A DNA stretch of 64,000 nucleotides, taken from assembly GCA_037957365.1 (NCBI GenBank), contig JARHVA010004901.1, positions 609,001 to 673,000 of the forward strand, read 5' to 3'. Both the position numbers and the translations under genes were made by a program. Of the stretch, positions 1-9,824 are shown one piece after another. The notes under the pieces are model-generated. The model did no database searches. It had not been told where the DNA came from and was given only the letters and a program-made list of their open reading frames with translations. Positions within the stretch are counted from its first letter, which is position 1; the number at the start of each line of letters is the position of its first letter. This DNA comes from Torreya grandis (lineage: Eukaryota; Streptophyta; Pinopsida; Cupressales; Taxaceae).

Positions 1-104
1 GGGCCTTCTTGTAGGAACAACCTATGGGAGGAATGGTATAAGGTACGGGAATAGTTAAAAGGTGATCTTGAATATGTTGTTGAAGGATGTGGCAATGATA
101 GGTG
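1..104. other. Unassigned left edge of window
   Basis: I see no reading frame or known motif here. Element A's 5' LTR (22,044-24,160) predicts that A's 3' LTR should continue leftwards through these bases, but they do not match the corresponding stretch at about 22,465-22,570. A rearrangement or another insertion boundary near base 105 is the likely reason. Confidence 0.5.
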
Positions 105-335
105 TTTCTATAAATTTTTGCTATTTATTCTAAATGGAATAAATAAAAGTATGAAGGTTAAGAATAAGTGATTAAGTACCCAATATGATGCACACCATTC
201 TAGATGTTATAGTAACTCCTCTTTGGCTAGGAGGAAGACACCTGTGTATAAGAAAACACTAAATATAAATGTTGTTAATAGAGATATGTGTGGGTTGCCA
301 AGCTACATGATTATTCTAGGAAGTGTAACACTTCC
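105..335 (-). repeat. Element A 3' LTR, distal segment
   Basis: This segment aligns with 22,570-22,805 in A's 5' LTR (shared blocks around GATTAAGTACC, CACCATTCTAGA and AACTCCTCTTTGGCTA). The alignment stops at 335 and resumes at 6694, exactly where element D is inserted. Confidence 0.85.
331..335. repeat. Target site duplication of element D, left copy
   Basis: The bases CTTCC directly precede the LTR terminus TGTTGATGCA at 336, and the same five bases follow the other LTR at 6689-6693. Five bp is the usual duplication length for plant LTR elements. Removing the element and one copy restores a sequence colinear with A's other LTR near 22,800. Confidence 0.93.
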
Positions 336-2084
336 TGTTGATGCAAAAGATTGCACCCTTAGCAGGAGGCCGAGCCCTTACCTTCTTCATGCAATAATGG
401 AAACTCCCCTCTCACCTGTGGGACCGACGAAGCTGGAGGGGAAAGTCTCTAGATAAGGGCTAGCTCCCTCTGATGTATCATTTAGGCTCTGGTTTCTCCT
501 ACTGCTAACAAATAAAATGAAAAAGGGGGGGGATGAAAAGAGAGAGAGAGATGCTGAAAATAGAACCTAACCTAAAAAGGGAAAAGGTGATACACCAAAA
601 AAGTGATCTTCCCAGCCCGAACATACACTTTTCACCAAAAGGAAACGCCTATACACTTCATCTGAAGTGAGAAAACCTTCTGCATCAGTGGGTCAGGGGT
701 CCATGGAGATACAGGGAGGAAATAACTACTAGAGGCATTCTAGGACACACTGCAGCAACCTATCCACTTCACCTACACTCCCCTAAGGACACTTCTGACA
801 GACCTGTAAAAGGAAACTCACAAAAATGCACCAAACATGCTGAAATCATTTTGGAAAAGCATTAAGAAAATGACTTAACATAGAATCAAGGCATAGACAT
901 ATACTAAAGATGCAAAACTCAGAATGGAGGTAAAAATGCTATGTTTTGATTCAAGGTAAAATTCTGGCAGAGCTCTGCCTTACAAGCCCGAGAGATTTTT
1001 GGACAGAGTTTTGCCTTAAGGCTGAGAGCGGATCCCTTCTCAAAAGAGAAGTTTACAATATATAGGAAGAGGAAGAGAACATTTTCATTTTTGAGGGAAG
1101 ATTTTGGTGCTCTTCTTTATAAGTGGCCCATGTGCATCCCGAACCTTGGGAAGAGGAAATCCACTATTATTGATGTCATTCTTTAGAAAAGGCTTGCTAG
1201 AATCATGCTATACAATCACCAAAATTGACTTTGGCATTCAAACATTAATGCAAGAGCATGGCCGTGCCTCTTTCTTACAAACAGACTGTAGTTTGTCTCC
1301 TCATCAATGCCAACTACAAAAAACAAGTCGCGTCGCTCATTTGCAATAACTCACCTTCCCTTCGCCACTTGAATGCTTTGTCATTTCTACTCTTTGTCCT
1401 CTTCCTGCTCTTTTTAGCCCTCGAGGGTGATATTCTAGTGGGTCATTGTGCTCCTCGGGGTTCTTTCCATGGTTGGTGCTCAGGCATTTAAAAACCAACG
1501 GCCTTTTTACTGGCTTAAATTTGACATTTGCGCACCCGTCACCCTTGGACTCTCCTTCGGCTTCCTGCTTTGCCCTTTTTGCTGAGAGTGCATCCACCCT
1601 TGACGTGTGTCTTAGTCCACTGCTTGGGTACTTAGAAGACACTTTGAAATGTGGACGTTGACATGTGGTGACTTTCACTGAGCTGATAATGGGATGTGGT
1701 AGAGTCCGCTTACATTAGAGGGTATTTTGAGAGTCAGGCAGACATTGACATACGGCCACTTCTGCAAAGCTCTTGTTAACTCATTTAGGCCCACCACAGT
1801 CTTCTTTGAAACCAACAAGAGAAACCCATAGATGTTGCCACCTATCAATTTCCATCGGTCCCTGTAAGGGACACGTGGCACATTCTACTGCTCCTAAAAA
1901 AGCATGTTGAAGTCCTCCGCGGTTGCCACTTGGTGCCTTCTGTGCTTTGGCTTTCATGGTGTAAAATTTGACATTTGCACACTCATCATCACTTGAAAAC
2001 CCTATAGATCCCTTTGAAACACTCCCTTCCCTTTGTAAGGGCTTTCAAATCTTGAACTGCCCTTCGACTATAGGGCACACCCTT

Positions 2085-2290
2085 GAACCAAGCCGTTGAA
2101 CCAACCCATTGAACCAAAACTGGTTCAATTGGTTCAATAATTCAACCACTGCACGCCGAGCCCATTGAACCAAGCCTTTGAACTTTTTGATGAACTTTAA
2201 ACATTGAGCCCACGTTGAACCAAAGCCGCTGAACCAAAGGCTTTTAACTAAGACATTGAACTGAGTTCAATGGTTCAACGGTGACAACCT
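2085..2290. repeat. GAACCA/TGGTTC repeat cluster in D LTR
   Basis: TTGAACCA and its complement TGGTTCAA recur more than ten times in about 200 bases, in direct and inverted orientation, so the strand can fold on itself. The other LTR has the same cluster at about 6165-6390 with many point differences. Function unknown; it could be a promoter or dimerisation signal or simply a minisatellite. Confidence 0.7.
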
Positions 2291-2384
2291 TCTTCATGAA
2301 TTTTCCTCAGATAAGAGCTCGAAGAAACCTTGCAAAAACCCAACACTCTCTGAACTGATCCTTCATGCGCCAAAAGACTAACCT

Positions 2385-2520
2385 ACAGAGTCCTTAGAAA
2401 TTCAAAATCTAAAGAGTCTGTAGATTTAAACCTGCATAGTTCGTAGATTTAGACCTGCATAGTTCGTAGATTTAGACCTGCAGAGTCCATAGAAATTCTG
2501 TAGAGTCCATAGAAATGAAT
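2385..2520. repeat. Tandem mini-repeat near D LTR end
   Basis: A unit of about 22-28 bases built on AGAGTCCGTAGATTTA repeats around six times. Two adjacent units at about 2433-2482 are almost identical (CTGCATAGTTCGTAGATTTA), while the partner LTR (about 6478-6595) has fewer units. Copy number has therefore changed since insertion. Confidence 0.75.
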
Positions 2521-2613
2521 AGATTCATGCAAAATCAAAAAATGAAAATGGCCTAAAACAGCAGGGACAGAAGGTGACCAATTTTTGGCCTATTGGGCAA
2601 AAAATGGTCAACA

Positions 2614-2939
2614 AATTGGCGACTCCTAGGGGAAGCATGCCTACTATGCTTAAAGACCAGTTGCCTTGTATTCCAATCCATTGGGCATGAAGTCAGATGC
2701 AGCTTTAAATAATGTTCAACAACAGCTCCAAAAGATCCAAGAATCAAACATGAAGCTTTTTACCCCAAACAAAGGGAAACACACAAGGCTAAAAAACATT
2801 ACTTGTGCAAATTGCACTTAGGGAAAAAAGGAAATAAATTGAAAGCAAACTACTATATATAGCTAACTAGGTATTCTCTCCTCCCTCCTGGATCAAAGGG
2901 AAAATTTCTTAAGTCCCCTTCCTGGCAAGAAGACTTATG
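2614..2939. other. Element D internal, between ORF and LTR
   Basis: No coding signal. For a minus-strand element this is the 3' untranslated part, yet no purine run adjoins the LTR at 2613. Instead the plus strand carries TGGCGACTCCTAGGGGAAG at 2617-2635, three bases after the LTR end, which resembles a primer binding site for a plus-strand element. Confidence 0.55.
2617..2635 (+). promoter_or_regulatory. Primer-binding-site-like sequence, plus strand
   Basis: TGGCGACTCC starts three bases after the LTR ends. Plant Tat/Ogre elements often have a PBS beginning TGGCGACT, which is complementary to a tRNA 3' end. It conflicts with the minus orientation suggested by the ORF and by 4404-4422, so I keep it as a candidate only. 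Confidence 0.4.
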
Positions 2940-4346
2940 TCAGCAGACAAGTGGTTGAAAGAAAAGGAGATTTGGTGACCTGCTCCTCTTGCCTATCACT
3001 TGGGTTGGCTGGTATATGAGTGGATCAGAATCAAACATGCTTCCAACATATATGTACTCTGCTTGTCCATGGAAGCTTGTTGAATGTTGGTCCTTCATAT
3101 TGGTGCTCTTCACCAAGAAATCAGTGGCTGCTGGCTTATCACCATTAGCCCTTTGATGTGCATAATCCCCTTGCAATGCATCATGGTCTGAATTGTTTCC
3201 TTCTGCCTCATTGAAGACTCTGTCAGACTCATCCTTTGCTTCCTCTTGGACTTCTTGAAGAAGGGTGACTATTGTGATGTCTGAGATGGACTCACAAAAT
3301 GATTGCTCATCCCACATAACATTGCCTCTTTGTTTGAAGCTTTCTTCTTCAAGGCCTTCCTTCAGGAAGACAGACCTCTCCTTCTCCTCCTTGATGATCA
3401 GGGTCTCTAGATATTCAACGATATTCTCCTAATCCTCCTCCAACTCAGGCTCCTCAGCATAGTCATCCTCCTCATCAAAACAATAGGGAAGTTCATCAAA
3501 TAAAGGGGGAGAGAGCTCACCGTGCTTTTGTTCCTTCTCGTATTGCTGGAACATCTGCATGTATGCATGACCTGAGTCTTCTCCATTGCTGATGATGCCT
3601 TCACAAAAAGCCTCAATGATGATTTCTTCTTCATTGTCACTCATGATAGCCCCTTGAAAAACTGTAGATTAGATCTTCTACTCCTCACTCGCCTCCTGCA
3701 GAATAGGTTCCTCCTTGAGAAGGGGTGAAGTGGAGAAAACATGTGGAAGAGGAGGCAGTCTTTGAGCTAGAATTGAATGATTCTCCCCTTCCACTTGGTC
3801 ATCACTTCATCTATATCAGGTGTGGCCTGATAGCTCTCTTGGAAGTGTGTAGATGGGGTGTGTTCAGACATAGACTGTGCCACTGGGTCTGAACCGTCCA
3901 TCACACACTGGTTGAGGAATCTCTTTAGATTCTAACTCTGTAATTATCCTGGCTAGATCTTCTTGGAAGAGCCTTTCTTGGAGATCATAGGAATCATGGG
4001 TAGGAGCAGCTTTTTCTTTTCTAAGGTTTTGAGCAAAACCTTTCTTCTCCTCTTTCCTGCCCCATGATTCCACTATTTCCCCCCAAGTCAGGAGGTTGCC
4101 ATCAGGGCGAAAGATCTTAGAATTGGAATTTGCCCTTTTGGTTGAAGGGCAACTAGGAGGGCTACTTGAGGGGATTGCATGAATGTTTTGAGCTTGATCA
4201 TGGTAATATGAAGGAATACAAGGCCCATGATTTTGTGTAGAGGGATTATACATATAAAAGTGATTTTTGATGGCACCAGGCTGCTTAACCAGCTGATTCA
4301 ACTCAGAGTCGCCATTGGTGTTTGATGCAAAGCCTCCAAAGGCTGG
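2940..4346 (-). pseudogene. Element D single long frame, unknown protein
   Basis: One minus-strand frame runs from just after a stop at 4347-4349 to its final stop at 2940-2942, about 468 codons with no frameshift. It is broken by six in-frame stops: a TGA at 3864-3866, two TGA about 50-60 bases further on, TAG and TAA at about 3670-3680, and TAG at 3429-3431. Each can arise by one C-to-T change from an Arg (CGA) or Gln (CAG, CAA) codon. No Met is visible near the start, so the true start is unclear. The N-terminal third is Asn/Ser/Pro-rich, then comes a segment with WGEIVESWGRKEEKKG, a strongly acidic stretch (DEEDDYAEEPELEED) and a Glu/Lys-rich, probably helical part. I see no zinc knuckle, protease DTG/DSG or RT motif. 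By position it could be a diverged gag, but I do not recognise it. Confidence 0.6.
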
Positions 4347-4403
4347 TCAGTTGAAGAACACACCAAAAATTCTTCAACTCTTTGGACACAACTTGTCCTA
4401 GTT

Positions 4404-4422
4404 GGTCCCACCAGGTGTGCTA
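4404..4422 (-). promoter_or_regulatory. Putative primer binding site of element D
   Basis: Read on the minus strand, TAGCACACCTGGTGGGACC lies five bases beyond the LTR end at 4428. It parallels element E's site TGGCATGCCTAGTGAGACC (46,488-46,506) at most positions, and plant Tat elements use similar sequences. The expected leading TGG is TAG here, a single G-to-A change. Confidence 0.55.
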
Positions 4423-4427
4423 AAAAC

Positions 4428-6688
4428 TGTTGATGCAGAAGATTGCACCCTTAGCAGGAGGCCGAGCTCTTGCCTTCTTCACACAACAATGGAAACTCCC
4501 CTCTCGCCTGTGGGACCAACAAAGCTAAAGGGGAGAGTCTCTAGATAAGGGATAACTCCCTCTGATGTATCATTTAGGCCCTAATTTCTCCTACTGCTAA
4601 AAAATAAAATGAAAAAAGGGGGGGATGAAAAGAGAGAGAGATGTTGAAAATAAAACCTAACCTAAAAAGGGAAAAGGTGATACACCAGAAAAGTGATCCT
4701 CCCAGCCTGAACATACACTTTTCACCAAAAGGAAGTGCCTATACACTTTATCTAAAGTGAGAAAACCTTCTGCATCAGTGGGTTAGGGGTCTGTGGAGAT
4801 ACAGGGAGGAAATAACTACTAGAGGCATTTTGGGACACACTACAACAGCCTATCCACTTCACCTACACTCCCCTAAGGACACTTCTGATAGACCTGTAAA
4901 AGGAAACTCACAAAAATGCACCAGACATGCTGAAATCATTTTGGAAAAGCATTAAGAAAATGTCTTAACATAGAATCAAGGCATAGACATATACTAAAGA
5001 TGTAAAACTTAGAATGGAGGTAAAAATGCTATGTTTCGATTCAAGGTAAAATTATGGCAGAGCTCTGCCTTACAAGCCCGAGAGATTTTTGGGCAGAGTT
5101 TTTCCTTAAGGCTGAGAGCGGATCCCTTCTCAAAAGAGAAGTTTACAATATATAGGAAGAGGAAGAGAACATTTGCATTTTTGAGGGAAGATTTTGGTAC
5201 TCTTCTCTATAAGTGGCCCATGTGCATTCTGAACCTTGGGAAGAGGAAAACCACTGTTACTAATGTCATTCTTTAGAAAAGGCCTGTTGGAACCATGCTA
5301 TACAATCACCAAAATTGACTTTGGCATTCAAACATTAATGCAAGAGCATGGCCACGCCTCTTTCCTGCAAACAGACTATAATTTATCCCCTCATCAATGC
5401 CAATTGTAGAAAATAGGTCATGCCGCTCATTTGCAATAACTCACATTCCCTTCGCCACTTGAATGCTTTGTCATTTCTGCTCTTTATCCTCTTCCTACTC
5501 TTTTCAGCCCTCAAGGGTGATCTTCTGGTGGGTCACTGCACTAATCGAGGTTCTTTCCATGGTTGGTGCTCGGGCATTTAAAAACCAATGACCTTATTAC
5601 TAGCTTAAATTTTACGTTCACACACTCGTCACCCTTAACCTCTCCTTTAGCTTCCTGCTTTGCCCTTTTCATTGAGAGCACATCTACCCTTGATGTGTGT
5701 CATAGTCTACTGCTTGGGCACTTAGAAGACACTTTGAAATGCAGATGTTGACACGTGGTAGCTTCTACTGAGCTGATAATGGGATGTGGTAGCATATGCT
5801 TACATTAGAGGGTCTTTTGAGAGTTAAGTAGACATTGACATGCGAATTCTTCCATAGAGCTCTTGGCAACTCATTTAGGCCCACCATAGTCTTCTTTGAA
5901 ACCAACAGGAGAAACCCATGGATGTTTTTACTTGTCAATTTCTGCTGAGCCCTGCAGGGGACAAGTGGCACATTTCACTGCTCCTAAAAAAGCATGTTGA
6001 AGTCCTCTACGATTACCACTTGGTGCCTTCTGTGCTTTGGCTTTCATGGTGTAAAATTTGACGTTTATACGCCCATTGTCACTTGAAAACCCTATGGCTC
6101 CCTTTGAAATGCTCCCTGCCCTCTGCAAGGGCTTTCAAATCTTGAACTGCCCTTCAGCTGTAAGACACACCCTTGAACCAAGCTATTGAACCAACCCATT
6201 GAACCAAAATTGGTTCAACAGTTCAATCAGTTCAACGATTCAACCACTGCGCACCAAGCTCGTTAAACCAAGCCTTTAAACTTTTTGATGAACTTTAAAC
6301 GTTGAACCCGCATTGAACCAAAGCCGCTAAACCAAAGGCGTTGAACCAAGATATTAAACTGAGTTCAATGGTTCAATGATGCCAACCTTCTTCATGATTT
6401 TTCCTTAGACAAGAGCTCGAAGAAGCCTTGCAAAAACCCAACACTCTCTGAACCGATCCTTCATGCACCAAAAGACTAACCTACAGAGTCTATAGAAATT
6501 CAAAATCTACAGAGTCCGTAGATTTATACCTATAAGATCCGTAGATTTAGACCTGTAGAGTTTGTAGAAATTCTGCAAAGTCCATAGAAATGAATAGATT
6601 CATGGAAAATCAGAAAATGAAACTGGCCTAGAACAATAGGGATAGAAGGTGACCATTTTTTGGCCTGTTGGGCAAAAAATGGTCAACA
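4428..6688 (-). repeat. Element D LTR (5' LTR if element is minus)
   Basis: Starts TGTTGATGCAG and ends GGTCAACA, followed directly by the target duplication. It is about 17 bases shorter than its partner, largely through loss or gain in the mini-repeat near the end (6478-6595). It carries the same GAACCA cluster. Confidence 0.93.
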
Positions 6689-6693
6689 CTTCC
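6689..6693. repeat. Target site duplication of element D, right copy
   Basis: CTTCC, identical to 331-335; element A's LTR sequence continues immediately after it with CTGGGATGAT. Confidence 0.93.
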
Positions 6694-7974
6694 CTGGGAT
6701 GATAGTATGCTATTTAGAAATAGAGTTTAAAACAAACATAAATGAAAAGAGAGAGAGAGAAAGAGAGGGTTAGAATACTATTTACCATGCTATAGGTTTG
6801 AATGTGTCAGTGAACAAAAGTAATGCAGGTTGGGCAATGGAATTATGTTTTTGTGAGGTTGTTAGAGAGGATTTGATGCTGGTATAAAAAACACAATGAT
6901 CAATGTTGGTTAAGGACTGATGTCAGTTTGGTCACCAATGTTAGTCAAGGTAATTGATATTGGTTATGTTTACTGATGTCAGTATAGGTAACCGATATCG
7001 ATTGGGGTAGTGATATTGGTGGGGTTATACAAGGCTTTTTTGAGAAAGGAAAAAGAGTTGTGATCTGGTAAAGGGGTCATGAGGAGTCATGAGGGGGTGA
7101 GTAAGACTCAAGAAAGGCAAGGTAGAGGTTGATATGCTGAGGTAGAGAGATGGAGGTGGGGGAGTATTACAACTCCTCCATAGAGGAAGCTCAAGTTTCA
7201 TGAGTAGTTAAATAATATATTTGTAAAACCAATATAAAATGACTATTTAAAACATGTGAAAACACCAAAATATACTTAGCTGGGTTAGATAGGTGAGCAA
7301 CTATGCCAGATATGTGGCTCTAATGAGGCTTGATAAATTAGTATGTGAATATATGGGGCAAAGTGTATACTTCTAGTCGATGATGCTCAAAGCACTATGT
7401 AGTTTATCAATTCCTGATCTGGAACAATTTGTGTAGAGTGATGGTAAGCCATGATGTTGATAATGATGCTAGAATGATCTGATGGTGAAATATCTATGCA
7501 AATGAATGATTTTCTCCCCTATGACCAATTTGGAAGTAGTCCTAAATAATCGATGTTGGTGGGCCCATTAACATCGACTGAGGGCTAACCGACATCAGTT
7601 CCCAAGACTAGGTAAAATAGGCTAAATTTAGCCTTTTAGCCCACTTCTTACTTTGACAAGTGGGTTTTCTCATTGGAAAATGGTCATATCATGAGGTCGA
7701 GAGGCGGTTAGGTAGTTAAGGAGTTATGAAGGGGGAATAATAGGTCCTAGGTGGTTAAGATAGAATGACCAGGTCCTAGGGTGAGTCAAAGGGTGAGAAC
7801 CGATCATAGGGCGAGGTGGCCAAAGGAGATTTAACTAATTTAATTAAATAATTAAATTAAGTAGATGTGCCTAAAGGGTAAAGACATATGTTAGGGAATT
7901 AAATAAGAAAGGGGCCAAGCGGTAATGCGACCTAGGTAATCATGCAAGGGATTAGCACAATTCTAGTGTTTACA
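6694..7974 (-). repeat. Element A 3' LTR, proximal segment
   Basis: Colinear with 22,806-24,160. It ends TAGTGTTTACA at 7974; read on the minus strand the LTR starts TGTAAACACTAG. A purine tract lies directly upstream in element orientation, which identifies this as the 3' LTR. The GA run that is about 97 bases long in the 5' LTR is only about 15-25 bases here. Confidence 0.9.
6895..7020. repeat. Cluster of ACCGATATCGGT-like motifs
   Basis: About seven degenerate copies of a 12-base near-palindrome (variants such as ACTGATGTCAGT, ACCGATATCGAT, ATTGATATTGGT) spaced about 15-25 bases apart. Further copies lie at 7540-7600, 8700-8770 and 9290-9400, in the 5' LTR at 23,080-23,215, and in A's leader at 21,475-21,600. 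Confidence 0.7.
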
Positions 7975-7989
7975 TTTGCCCCTTTTTAT
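7975..7989 (-). promoter_or_regulatory. Polypurine tract of element A
   Basis: On the minus strand ATAAAAAGGGGCAAA abuts the 3' LTR start TGTAAACAC. This is the expected place and composition of the plus-strand DNA primer, and it fixes A's orientation. Confidence 0.88.
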
Positions 7990-9824
7990 CTTGTAACTTG
8001 TATGCATAAGTTGTGAGATAAAAATAAAGGTTTGCTACCCCAAAGATGGGATGAGGTATTCCCCCCTCAAAATGGGGACTGATGGTGGTAAAACCATATT
8101 GGTGATTATTTTGAAAGAAGATAGGTGGGTAAAGTTAGGTGGGAAATGGAAATGCGGTGATAATATGACACACGTGCACACTAATTCATGCCAAAGTTGG
8201 TCGGGTCAACAGGTCAGGAGGATGAAAACAAAAATAACCAATCCACAACATATATAAGTGACAGCTAATTATTTTAAACTATCAAAGATGCATCTCTAAT
8301 GGTCGATGTGTCCCAAGTATCTAAAAATGGAAGTGTTATTAGAGGACACAAAATGATCACATGCAATAGGGACCAGTCAGGGTCATGATCTATAATTCTT
8401 GTGACAAATCCAACTTCAAATAAATCATAGTGATAGCTAGCATAGTGAAATAATAATGTCATCATAAAGGGTGTTTCAATTTGGGAAGATATATGTGATC
8501 ATCGAGGCATTCATCATGGTTGGCAAAGATGTCAATGAACTCTATGGTTAATTATCGTGGTTAGGAGATAGGCGTGATCTCTAATGGCCCCTAATGTAGT
8601 CCAAGTTGGATTATAAAAAGGGTCACATGCTCTAAGGTAAGATAAAAGGTTGAGGTAGGGAGGGTGAAGAAATTGGTTTCCTTATACCAGGATGAATAAC
8701 ATTGGTGAGGTGGCTGATGTCATTGGTATAACCGTGATTGGCCACTAGACTGATGTTGGTGGCTGACCAAACCCAACAAAAAGGGTTTGTTATCCCCCTC
8801 AAAGATTATTTATCATTTATTGATTTCCAAAATTGATCTTTGGATTACCATGAGTCAAAACATCACTTTCATGTCTATTGTGAGCTAGGTGGCAAGGTTT
8901 GAGTGGTTGGGAGGGGTTGGAAAGCACTTGAGAGTGAGTGAAGTGAGCTAAGCACTTGTGAGACACCATTTGACTATAGGGGAAGACTTTTCTACTGATA
9001 TGGTTTCACCTATGATTGGAGACCTTGTAGTCAAATTGGTTGGCCTAACTCCTGCCATCCTAGCCCACCATCACCGAGTGGATGAGGTAGGACCACTATA
9101 CACCTAATTTGCAATGTAGTTTTGATTTTGAATTTTTTTGAAATAGGGGAAAAAAGGGTAGGGAGGAGGAGGGGGGAAAAGAGTAGCTATAGGTTAAAAG
9201 GTGAAATTAGGGAGATTTAGGTAGGTTGAGGAGGGCTGAGGGTATTTTTAGGGTAAAAAAAAGAGTATAGGGGGTTTGACAGTTCAGCTTTAAGGCCAAA
9301 CTAGTCACTAATGTTAGTGACTTCAGTCGACATTAGTCAACCTACAAAGGACTAGGCCTAGTCTAGGAGACCAATGTCAGTCAAATAAGGACTGAAGTTA
9401 GTCTATGTAGAAGTAGGGAGGGGTAAAAGAGGGTCATTTAAGAGGTAACTAGGTAACCCAGGGAGTAAAGATTGGATCCTAAGTATCATAAGTTGAGCAC
9501 TGGAGTGCTGATGAAATTCCAAAGCATAGGAAAATGTTAGGGTTCATAAAGAAACTAGTTAGGTGCTATTTACTAGATAAAAATGGTTGAGCTAACTTTA
9601 GGAGACCTCATTTCAATTGAGTGCTACCTACATAACCTTGTGAAGGGTCTCAAGCTGATGTAGTTCTCCCAAAGGGGAAAAAGAGGTTAATATAAGGGTA
9701 GGTTGAGGTAAATAGTTCTTAGGTTTTTTTTTATGATGTGCACATTTGTGGTTGTAAATGAGATAAGAGATCACACTTTGAGATCAACTCTTAAATTTGC
9801 TATCAAAGATATGAGCAGACATGA
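7990..9824. other. Element A 3' untranslated tail
   Basis: No coherent protein in any frame; the short open frames (such as 8051-8257) are not protein-like. The stretch holds scattered ACCGATATCGGT-like motifs (8700-8770, 9290-9400) and a purine-rich plus strand at about 9130-9275 made of runs of A and G. Confidence 0.65.

Larger units (their letters stand above)
336..2613 (-). repeat. Element D LTR (3' LTR if element is minus)
   Basis: It starts TGTTGATGCA and ends GGTCAACA, matching 4428-6688 along its whole length. Several short plus-strand or minus-strand reading frames occur in both copies (for example 1446-1661 and 5563-5751), but they do not resemble proteins and are shared only because the LTRs are homologous. 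The LTR carries two internal repeat clusters, listed separately. Confidence 0.93.
336..6688 (-). mobile_element. Element D: complete non-autonomous LTR retrotransposon
   Basis: A 6.35-kb element with two LTRs of about 2.27 kb (336-2613 and 4428-6688), perfect TG...CA ends, a perfect CTTCC target duplication and only 1.8 kb of internal sequence. No protease, RT, RNase H or integrase motif is visible, so it must depend on enzymes from another element. I place it on the minus strand because the only long reading frame (2940-4346) and a Tat-like primer binding site (4404-4422) are on that strand; a second primer-site-like sequence at the opposite end in the plus direction leaves some doubt. By eye the first 200 LTR bases differ at roughly one position in ten, mostly by transitions. 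LTRs much longer than the interior resemble LARD-type derivatives. Confidence 0.9.

Noticed and set aside
1104..1678. Several overlapping open frames on both strands of D's LTR
   Set aside because: They lie in the LTR, are partly disrupted in the other LTR, and do not resemble proteins.
2614..4427. Integrated pararetrovirus as an explanation of D
   Set aside because: D has two LTRs, TG/CA ends and a 5-bp target duplication, which endogenous pararetroviruses lack; no movement protein, coat or RT motif is seen.
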